Of a stretch of DNA of 5,291 bases, positions 1 through 4,844 are shown one piece after another. The notes under the pieces are model-generated. The model searched no databases. It saw only the letters and a program-made list of their open reading frames with translations, and was not told where the DNA came from. The number at the start of each line of letters is the position of its first letter. Within the stretch, counting starts at the first letter, position 1. Origin of the DNA: DASTHS01 sp035718085 (GTDB taxonomy: Bacteria; Actinomycetota; Acidimicrobiia; Acidimicrobiales; Palsa-688); contig DASTHS010000196.1 in NCBI GenBank assembly GCA_035718085.1, positions 1 through 5,291 on the forward strand, read 5' to 3'. The translations under genes were made by a program, and so were the position numbers.

Positions 1-487
1 CCGGGCGCACGGCCCGGGCGACGAGGTGGTCGAGCACCGGCGCGGACAGCACCTTCCACCCCTGCAGCACCGCCAGGAGGGGGGCGAGCAGCTGCTCCGG
101 GCGGGCCGCTTTGGTCAGGAGCGCCTCCGCCCCAGCGGCGAGGGCCTCCACTGCGATGTCGGGGTCGTCGGCGCGGGTCAGGGCCAGCACGCGCACCGCC
201 CGGTGACGCTCGACCAGCCGGCGCACGAGCGCGACGCCGCCAGGGGCGGGCAGCTCCAGATCGACCAGCGCGAGGTCGGGTGACGTCTGGGCGATGACGC
301 CCAGCGCCTCCCCCACCGTCGTCGCCGTGCCGACCACCTCGATGCGGCCGTCGGACGTCGGCCCGAGGACCAGCTCGAGGCTGCGGGCGAACAGCGGCTG
401 GCCGTCGGCGATGACCACGCGCAGCGCGCTGCGCCGGTCGCCCCCGGTGCTGCCGTTGCCGTTGCCGTCACCGGCGCCGGGAGCCAT
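1..487 (-). CDS. Response regulator, NarL/FixJ-like receiver domain (C-terminus beyond window)
   Basis: This is the N-terminal 162 codons of a two-component response regulator; the left edge of the window cuts it before any DNA-binding domain. My translation from the ATG at 487 gives a Gly/Asn-rich leader (residues 1-20), then a CheY-like receiver: first strand and acidic site VVIADGQPLF (24-33), phospho-acceptor Asp76 in LVDLELP (74-80), switch Thr104 in LALT, and conserved Lys126 in LLTKAA (123-128). The 'QPLF' and 'GEAL' style resembles NarL/LuxR-type regulators, so a C-terminal helix-turn-helix is expected but not seen. One oddity is that the second acidic residue of the usual Asp-Asp pair is Gly29. 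No sensor kinase is visible nearby. The ATG has a -10-like TACGGT six bases upstream and no good Shine-Dalgarno, which supports this start and a leaderless message. The receiver fold is secure; the subfamily and target genes are inferred or unknown. Confidence 0.87.
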   Translation of the reverse strand, partial: MAPGAGDGNGNGSTGGDRRSALRVVIADGQPLFARSLELVLGPTSDGRIEVVGTATTVGEALGVIAQTSPDLALVDLELPAPGGVALVRRLVERHRAVRVLALTRADDPDIAVEALAAGAEALLTKAARPEQLLAPLLAVLQGWKVLSAPVLDHLVARAVRP

Positions 488-493
488 CCCCGC

Positions 494-499
494 ACCGTA
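494..499 (-). promoter_or_regulatory. -10-like element TACGGT for the response regulator (predicted leaderless)
   Basis: On the minus strand TACGGT ends six bases (GCGGGG) before the ATG at 487. TANNNT at this distance puts the transcription start on the A of the start codon, as in actinobacterial leaderless promoters. No TTGACA-like -35 is visible. The element shares TACGGTGCG with the one before the 585-residue gene (4821-4826). Confidence 0.6.
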
Positions 500-547
500 C
501 CCCTGGGTGGCCCGGCCGGACCCTGCGGCCGGCAGGTCGGGCCGCTG

Positions 548-567
548 CGTGGCCCCGGAGGGCCACG
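548..567 (-). terminator. Perfect 8-bp hairpin after rnhB, possible U-less terminator
   Basis: CGTGGCCC (548-555) and GGGCCACG (560-567) form a perfect 8-bp stem with a 4-base loop. In the rnhB transcript the loop reads UCCG closed by a C-G pair, which fits the unusually stable UNCG tetraloop class. It begins three bases after the rnhB stop codon. No U-tract follows, so it would be a hairpin-only terminator or 3'-end stabiliser rather than a classical intrinsic terminator. The rest of the 488-570 gap holds only weaker GC-rich inverted repeats (for example CCTGC/GCAGG at 522-526 and 532-536) and the response-regulator promoter. Confidence 0.55.
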
Positions 568-570
568 GGG

Positions 571-1257
571 TCAGGCGCGGGTCTCGACGGACGGCTCCTC
601 GGCCACCCACGGGCGAGGGGCCCGGCGGGCCCCGGCGACCCCCCATGCCAGGTGGTCCATGAACACCCAGGTGCGGCGGTGGATGGCCGACGGGCCGTAC
701 GCCTGGAGGGCCATCTTGTGCCGGGGGCACGGGTAGCCCTTGTTGGCCTCGAAGGCGTATTCGGGGTGCTCGGCAGCGGTGGCGCGCATGCCCCGGTCGC
801 GGCTCACCTTGGCGAGGATGGAAGCTGCGGCGATCGACAGGCACGTGGCGTCGCCGCGGACGATGCGCCGCGTGTTGCCACCACCCACGAAGTCCCAGTT
901 GCCGTCGACGAGGACCTGGTCGGCGACGACGCCCAGCCCGTCGATGGCGCGTCGGGCGGCCAACCGCTGGGCGTCGGCCATGCCCAGGTCGTCGCACTCC
1001 TGGTGGGTGGCGGCGCCGACGGCCCAGGCGACGCACCACCCGGCCACCCGGTCGAACAGCGGCTCGCGCTGGCGCTCGGTGAGCGCCTTCGAATCGCGGA
1101 CCCTGTACACCCGACGGTCCTGCGGCAGCACGGCGGCACCGACGACGAGGGGTCCCGCCCACGCGCCGCGCCCGACCTCGTCGACGCCGACCACGACCTC
1201 GGCGCCCGCTCCCCACAGCTCCCGCTCGACGCGCAGACCAGGCACCGGCGCACCCAC
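571..1257 (-). CDS. rnhB: Ribonuclease HII
   Basis: RNase HII cleaves the RNA strand of RNA-DNA hybrids and starts ribonucleotide excision from genomic DNA in the cytoplasm. The 228-residue product is a normal length. The hallmark DEVGRG motif is at 26-31 with catalytic Asp26 and Glu27; the third and fourth metal ligands are Asp118 in LVDGN (116-120) and Asp136 in RGDAT (134-138), a spacing of 18 that matches my recollection of the E. coli enzyme. SIAAASILAKVSRD (141-154), NKGYPCPRH and the GPSAIHRRTW segment near the C-terminus complete the family signature. The GTG at 1257 is chosen because TAGCGT lies seven bases upstream; a GTG at 1245 (VPGLRVERE) is an alternative. It lies 18 bases after selD, so read-through from that unit is likely in addition to its own promoter. 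All key residues are intact. Confidence 0.97.
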   Translation of the reverse strand: MGAPVPGLRVERELWGAGAEVVVGVDEVGRGAWAGPLVVGAAVLPQDRRVYRVRDSKALTERQREPLFDRVAGWCVAWAVGAATHQECDDLGMADAQRLAARRAIDGLGVVADQVLVDGNWDFVGGGNTRRIVRGDATCLSIAAASILAKVSRDRGMRATAAEHPEYAFEANKGYPCPRHKMALQAYGPSAIHRRTWVFMDHLAWGVAGARRAPRPWVAEEPSVETRA

Positions 1258-1264
1258 CGGCGGA

Positions 1265-1270
1265 ACGCTA
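1265..1270 (-). promoter_or_regulatory. -10-like element TAGCGT for rnhB (predicted leaderless)
   Basis: TAGCGT on the minus strand lies in the 18-base gap between the selD stop and rnhB, seven bases (TCCGCCG) before the GTG at 1257. The 11-base string CCCGGTAGCGT is repeated exactly before the reductase gene (3051-3061), which strengthens the case that it is a functional element. No -35 is recognisable; it would fire from inside the 3' end of selD. Confidence 0.5.
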
Positions 1271-1275
1271 CCGGG

Positions 1276-2289
1276 TCACGCCAACACGACCCGAGCGGGG
1301 CCGGCGCGCACCTCGCCGACCTGCCACCAGCCGGCCGCCACGAGTGCGTCGACCTCCTCCGGGCCGACAGCGGCGAGCAGGCCCCCGGAGGTCTGCGGGT
1401 CGAACAGCAGCGCCTCGCGCTCCGGACTGGCGCCACCAGCCACTGCGTCGCCGAGGTAGTTGCGGTTGCGCTCGTCGCCGCCGGTGCGGACCCCGCGCCG
1501 GGCGGCCTCCAGCGCGCCCGGGTACGCGGGCACGGCGTCGGCGTGGAGCACCACCTCTGCACCCGAGCGGTCGGCGACCTCCCAGCTGTGGCCGGCCAGG
1601 CCGTAGCCGGTGACGTCGGTGACGGCGTGCGGGCCGCCGGGGAGGGCGGCGAGGACCGCCGCCGCCGCCTTGTTGAGCGCGCGCATGCCCGCCGTGGCCG
1701 CCGACCGCTCCTCGGCCGACCCACCGGCGAGCACCAGGCCCGTGCCGAGCGGCTTGGAGAGCACGAGGCGGTCGCCCGGTCGGGCGCCCCCCTTGGTCCA
1801 GATCCGGTCGGGGTGGACCAGGCCCTGCACGGCCAGCCCGAAGATCGGCTCGGGGGCGCGGATCGTGTGGCCACCCGCCAGGTGGCCACCGGCGTCCGAC
1901 ACCACCGAAGCGGCCGCCGCGAAGATGGCGGCGATCACCTCGGCGGGCAGGTGCTCGGGGAAGGCGGCGACGTTGACGGCCAGCACCACCCGGCCGCCCA
2001 TGGCGAACACGTCGGAGCAGGCGTTGGCTGCGGCGATGGCGCCGTAGTCGGCCGGATCGTCGACCAGCGGCGGGAAGAAGTCGGTGGTGGACACCAGGGC
2101 GCTGTCGTCGTCGAGCCGCAGCACGGCGGCGTCGTCGAAGGGCGCCAGCCCGACGAGCAGGTCGGTGCCGGCCGGCGCCAGAGCGCCGACCAGCTGACCG
2201 AGTGGCGCACCGGCCCACTTGGCGGCGCAGCCACCGCAGGCGGTGAGCTCGGTCAACCTGACCGTTGGCGTGGTTGGGGTGGTGGTCAC
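1276..2289 (-). CDS. selD: Selenide, water dikinase (selenophosphate synthase), Cys form
   Basis: SelD makes monoselenophosphate from selenide and ATP, the activated selenium used for selenocysteine and for selenium-modified tRNA. The 337-residue product matches the usual length. The N-terminal catalytic pair is Cys21 and Lys24 in GGCAAK (19-24), equivalent to the E. coli Cys-x-x-Lys site, so this is a cysteine and not a selenocysteine enzyme. Nucleotide and Mg-binding acidic motifs follow: FDDAAVL (51-57), STTDFFPPLVDDP (67-79), NACSDVFAMGG (89-99), with AGGHTI, DVTGYGLAGH and the C-terminal FDPQTSGGLL further on. The start is the GTG at 2289, whose GTGA overlaps the TGA of the upstream reductase by 4 bp; a GGAG five bases upstream supports it. 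The same frame stays open further upstream, but that stretch is only a shadow of the reductase. No selA, selB, selU or tRNA-Sec lies in the window, so the selenium user is unknown. Confidence 0.97.
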   Translation of the reverse strand: MTTTPTTPTVRLTELTACGGCAAKWAGAPLGQLVGALAPAGTDLLVGLAPFDDAAVLRLDDDSALVSTTDFFPPLVDDPADYGAIAAANACSDVFAMGGRVVLAVNVAAFPEHLPAEVIAAIFAAAASVVSDAGGHLAGGHTIRAPEPIFGLAVQGLVHPDRIWTKGGARPGDRLVLSKPLGTGLVLAGGSAEERSAATAGMRALNKAAAAVLAALPGGPHAVTDVTGYGLAGHSWEVADRSGAEVVLHADAVPAYPGALEAARRGVRTGGDERNRNYLGDAVAGGASPEREALLFDPQTSGGLLAAVGPEEVDALVAAGWWQVGEVRAGPARVVLA

Positions 2290-3044
2290 GGGCGCTCCAA
2301 GAGGTAGCGGGCGAAGAGGGTGCCCCGGGGGTCGGTCAGCAGGCTGGCGAGGTGGGCGGCGACGGGTCTCGACAGTCGGTCGCCTCCGGTCAGCGACCGA
2401 CGGCCGCCGCCCGCCAGGAGCGGGGCGGTCGTGAGCTCGAGCTCGTCGAGCACCCCGGCGGCGAGGAGGTCGGCGAGCAGGGCGGGCCCTCCCTCGCAGT
2501 GCACGTGGCGGAGTCCGCGCCGGGCGAGGGCAGCGATGGCCGCGCCAGGGTCGACCCTGTCCTGGCCGCAGATCTCGACGTCCGCCACCTCGGCGAGGGC
2601 CGACCTGGCCTGGGGGGGCGCGGCCGCGCAGGTCAGCACCAGCGGGCGTGTCCCCGACTGGAAAAGTCGGGCCGACGGGTCGAGGCGTGCCGCTGCTGTG
2701 ACCACGGCGACGGGCACCTCCGCCGACTGCCCGCGGGCGGCGCGTCGGGCCTGGTCGGCGGCGTCGACGACGACGGCGCCGTAGCGCTCGCTGCGTGCGG
2801 TGCCCGCACCGACGAGCACGACGTCGGCCATGGCGCGCAGGTGCAGGAACAGGGCCCGGTCGGCCGGGCCGCCGATGCCACCGCTGCGCCCGTCGATCTC
2901 GACGGCTGCATCGAGGGTGACCGCCAGGTTGGCCCGCACCCACGCAGCGGCCGGCGGCGTGTAGATCTCGGCGATCTCGTCGGCGGTGACGGCGGCCGGC
3001 GGGCCGGGCAGGAGGCGGGTCATCGCTCCCGGGTCGGCCGCCAC
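2286..3044 (-). CDS. Pyrimidine reductase family protein (stand-alone RibD C-terminal domain)
   Basis: This 252-residue protein has the DHFR-like RibD C-terminal reductase fold, which in riboflavin synthesis uses NADPH to reduce the ribosyl-amino-pyrimidine to its ribityl form. The deaminase half of RibD is absent: no zinc-binding HAE or PCxxxxxxPPC motif. Signatures are WVRANLAVTLD (35-45), DGRSGGIGGPADR (51-63), the NADPH-loop VLVGAGTAR (76-84), and CEGGPALLADLL (183-194) followed by DELELTTAPLLAGGG. The common SxDG motif here reads TLDA (43-46). Known family members include the mycobacterial RibD-like Rv2671, reported to work as a dihydrofolate reductase analogue, so the substrate is uncertain. 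The GTG at 3044 is preferred because TAGCGT lies six bases upstream; an ATG at 3023 (MTRLLPG) gives 245 residues and also fits family N-termini. It overlaps selD by 4 bp and lies nine bases after the preceding gene. Confidence 0.88.
   Translation of the reverse strand: MAADPGAMTRLLPGPPAAVTADEIAEIYTPPAAAWVRANLAVTLDAAVEIDGRSGGIGGPADRALFLHLRAMADVVLVGAGTARSERYGAVVVDAADQARRAARGQSAEVPVAVVTAAARLDPSARLFQSGTRPLVLTCAAAPPQARSALAEVADVEICGQDRVDPGAAIAALARRGLRHVHCEGGPALLADLLAAGVLDELELTTAPLLAGGGRRSLTGGDRLSRPVAAHLASLLTDPRGTLFARYLLERP
2295..2298 (-). promoter_or_regulatory. Shine-Dalgarno GGAG for selD
   Basis: GGAG within the last codons of the reductase gene is five bases upstream of the selD GTG at 2289. 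It is the only convincing ribosome-binding site before a gene start in this window, and it belongs to the only start that is internal to an operon. It decides the GTG start and supports translational coupling through the GTGA overlap. Confidence 0.7.
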
Positions 3045-3050
3045 GGGGCG

Positions 3051-3056
3051 ACGCTA
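3051..3056 (-). promoter_or_regulatory. -10-like element TAGCGT for the reductase-selD unit (predicted leaderless)
   Basis: TAGCGT ends six bases (CGCCCC) before the GTG at 3044. Its first three bases are also the TAG stop codon of the 585-residue gene (3054-3056). The 11-base context CCCGGTAGCGT is identical to that before rnhB. No -35-like sequence is evident. A promoter here would let the reductase and selD be transcribed apart from the gene upstream. Confidence 0.55.
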
Positions 3057-4811
3057 CCGGGGATCGGGCGACTCCTCGGAGGGCGTCACCGGCGCGGCCA
3101 ACAACGCCTCGCCGCGTCGCGATCCCCGCCACGACGGATCGAGGGCGGGCGCCCGCACGACGGTTCCGTCCGGACCGCCGTCGACCTCCCAGAGCAGGGC
3201 GGGGCGATCGTCGTGCCAGCGCAGCGCGAACGACACGAGCCCCGCGGCGCTCGGCAGCCGGTGCGCTTCCACCGGCGCCCGGCCGAGCGCCGGAGACCAC
3301 GCCGGGAGCAGGGCGACGGTCCCCGCGTCGGTGTCACCGAGCAGCGCGTCGCGCAGGGCCAGCCACCACCGGGCGGTCACGACCGGGTCGCACCCGATGC
3401 CGGCGGCGGCATCGGGCCAGGTGACCGTGGGCGATGCCGACGCGGTGAGCACGCCCAGGTGGTCGAGCCACCCAGGGTCACCGTCGGCGGCAGCGGCCAC
3501 GGCGGCGGCCGCCACCGCAGCCGGGTCGCCCGACGCACGCGGCGCGGGCCTGCCCGACCCCAAGCGGTCGGCGGCCGCGTGCAGGCGCTCGGCAGCCCGC
3601 GACTCGCCGGCCCGGGCCAGCAACCTGGCCGCCGCCCGGGCCCCCTGCGGCGGCGGGACGGCGCCGGGGGCGTCGGCCCATGCGGCCAGGAGCACCTCGG
3701 CAGCCGCCCGCACGGCACGGGGGTCGGGGACGGCACCGCCCAGGCCGACCAGGCGGTCCGCCGCGACCAGGCCGGCGGCGCAGCCCTCGGCGGTTGCGCC
3801 GGCCACGGCGTCGCCCAGGACCAGCGCCGGGGCCCGCACCCCGAGCCCGGCGGTCGCCCCCGCCAGGGCCACCTCGGGGTGGGGCCGCTCGACACCGAGT
3901 GCCAGGAGCAGGTGCGACCGGATGGCGTCGGCGGGAGCGAGCGCGGCGACCTCCGGGAGGGCCAGGTCGACCAGCCGCTCCGTCTGCGCCGTCCACCCTC
4001 GGGCCACGGCGGCCAGCTCGGGGGCGGTGACCGAGCGCGGCACCGACGCCGGCACCGCCGCCGCCGGAGCACCGACCCCGGGCAGCCGTCGTCGGCGCCG
4101 GCCGCTGTCACGAGCGGCGGCGGCGACCACTTCGCTGAGGGCCAACTGCCAGCGGTAGGTGGCCCGGTGGGCGAGGGGCACCACGATCACCAGGGCGGCC
4201 ATGCCCTGGGCGCAGGTGACCTCGACGGCGTCGCCTGGTGGCGTCGCCGCGCCACCGGCGACGGCGGCGAAGGGGTCACCGGCGCTGCGGTCGCCCGCCC
4301 ACGCCAGGCTGGGCCTCCCCGGGAGCACGACCGCCGCCACCCCGCCGACGGTCACCACCGAGCCGCGCAGCGCGACCTCCGCCAGCCTGCCGGTCGCCTG
4401 GGTGGTGGCCGGGCGCAGCGCGAGGGCGAGCGCCGCGGGCGCAGGGCTGTCGTTGTGCACCTCGACCACGGCACGCGTCGTGCCGTCACCGACGGCGACG
4501 GCACCGACCCGGGCGTGCACATCACCGCCGGGCACGCGCAGGCTGGTCTGCACCACCGGTGCCGACCCGAGGAGGGCCTGGCGCACGGCCGCGTCGTTGG
4601 CGGGGGCGTGCCAGCGGTCGTCGGCACCGACCCACCAGTCGACGCCCCAGGTGCACCCGTCGGCGCCGAGGTAGCCGCGCGGGTCGACGAGCAGCCGCTC
4701 GGGGCCGGCGAGCGAGCCGACCGGCGTGCACGCCGTCGGCCCCGAGGCGCCGGCACGGCGTCGCTGCAGCCACCAGGGGCCGATCCAGTCGTCGGGCCAG
4801 GCATCGGTCAC
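3054..4811 (-). CDS. Uncharacterised protein, possible glycoside-hydrolase-like architecture
   Basis: I do not recognise a named family. The 585-residue product has three visible parts. Residues 1-230 are Trp-rich then beta-strand-rich, with TWGVDWWVGADDRWH (54-68), PVVQTSLRVPGGD (85-97) and VVEVHNDSPAPAALAL, which looks like a beta-sandwich. A basic stretch of five Arg (238-242) and an Ala/Pro linker follow. About 266-500 is Ala- and Leu-rich and helical, with an alanine run near 430-450. Residues 501-550 (LLPAW, SFALRWH, PALLWEVDGG) again look beta, and resemble the C-terminal sheet domain of some debranching or rhamnosidase-type enzymes. That order hints at a carbohydrate enzyme, but the helical part is short for an (alpha/alpha)6 barrel and I can identify no catalytic acids. 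No signal peptide or membrane segment is seen. The GTG at 4811 is chosen with TACGGT nine bases upstream; GTG at 4844 is possible, giving 596 residues. Codon use matches its neighbours. Confidence 0.82.
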   Translation of the reverse strand: MTDAWPDDWIGPWWLQRRRAGASGPTACTPVGSLAGPERLLVDPRGYLGADGCTWGVDWWVGADDRWHAPANDAAVRQALLGSAPVVQTSLRVPGGDVHARVGAVAVGDGTTRAVVEVHNDSPAPAALALALRPATTQATGRLAEVALRGSVVTVGGVAAVVLPGRPSLAWAGDRSAGDPFAAVAGGAATPPGDAVEVTCAQGMAALVIVVPLAHRATYRWQLALSEVVAAAARDSGRRRRRLPGVGAPAAAVPASVPRSVTAPELAAVARGWTAQTERLVDLALPEVAALAPADAIRSHLLLALGVERPHPEVALAGATAGLGVRAPALVLGDAVAGATAEGCAAGLVAADRLVGLGGAVPDPRAVRAAAEVLLAAWADAPGAVPPPQGARAAARLLARAGESRAAERLHAAADRLGSGRPAPRASGDPAAVAAAAVAAAADGDPGWLDHLGVLTASASPTVTWPDAAAGIGCDPVVTARWWLALRDALLGDTDAGTVALLPAWSPALGRAPVEAHRLPSAAGLVSFALRWHDDRPALLWEVDGGPDGTVVRAPALDPSWRGSRRGEALLAAPVTPSEESPDPR

Positions 4812-4820
4812 GGTCGGCGC

Positions 4821-4826
4821 ACCGTA
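4821..4826 (-). promoter_or_regulatory. -10-like element TACGGT for the 585-residue gene
   Basis: TACGGT on the minus strand ends nine bases before the GTG at 4811, giving either a leader of two or three bases or a leaderless message. The hexamer is identical to that of the response regulator. It forms one half of the divergent promoter described at 4823-4836; a -35 would have to lie over the cofC start codon, and none is recognisable. Confidence 0.45.
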
Positions 4827-4836
4827 GCGCCCTACG
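4823..4836. repeat. Inverted repeat CGTAG-N4-CTACG between divergent genes
   Basis: CGTAG (4823-4827) and CTACG (4832-4836) are perfect inverted arms around CGCC. Each arm overlaps the -10-like hexamer of one of the two divergent genes, so the palindrome may simply reflect back-to-back -10 elements, or it may be a small operator controlling both. Confidence 0.5.
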
Positions 4837-4838
4837 AT
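4833..4838 (+). promoter_or_regulatory. -10-like element TACGAT for cofC (predicted leaderless)
   Basis: TACGAT ends six bases (CGGCAC) before the ATG at 4845, the same spacing as at the response regulator and the reductase. Transcription would start on the A of the ATG. No Shine-Dalgarno precedes this ATG and no -35 consensus is seen; the -35 region falls on the first codons of the divergent gene. Confidence 0.6.
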
Positions 4839-4844
4839 CGGCAC

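Noticed and set aside
178..495. Minus-strand 105-codon frame beginning at GTG 495
   Set aside because: It is a Trp/Arg/Ser-rich shadow one frame away from the response regulator, whose receiver motifs are clear in the frame starting at 487.
1276..2289. Selenocysteine (in-frame TGA) at the SelD active site
   Set aside because: The active-site codon is TGC (Cys21) and the frame has no internal TGA.
652..2307. Long plus-strand open frame (551 codons) across rnhB and selD
   Set aside because: It is antisense to two genes with intact catalytic motifs, its translation is low-complexity Gly/Ala/Arg/Asp-rich with no recognisable motif, and long antisense frames are expected at this GC content.
2290..3300. 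Upstream in-frame extension of selD to 674 codons
   Set aside because: The extension is Arg/Gly-rich shadow sequence lying over the reductase gene in another frame; SelD homology and the GGAG site place the start at GTG 2289.
3480..3530. GCC/GGC-rich repetitive stretch as a possible tandem repeat
   Set aside because: It simply encodes an alanine-rich helix of the 585-residue protein and has no regular repeat unit.
2986..4158. Plus-strand open frame (390 codons) opposite the 585-residue gene
   Set aside because: The translation is dominated by Ala, Ser, Arg and Pro with no domain features; it is a composition shadow of the minus-strand gene.
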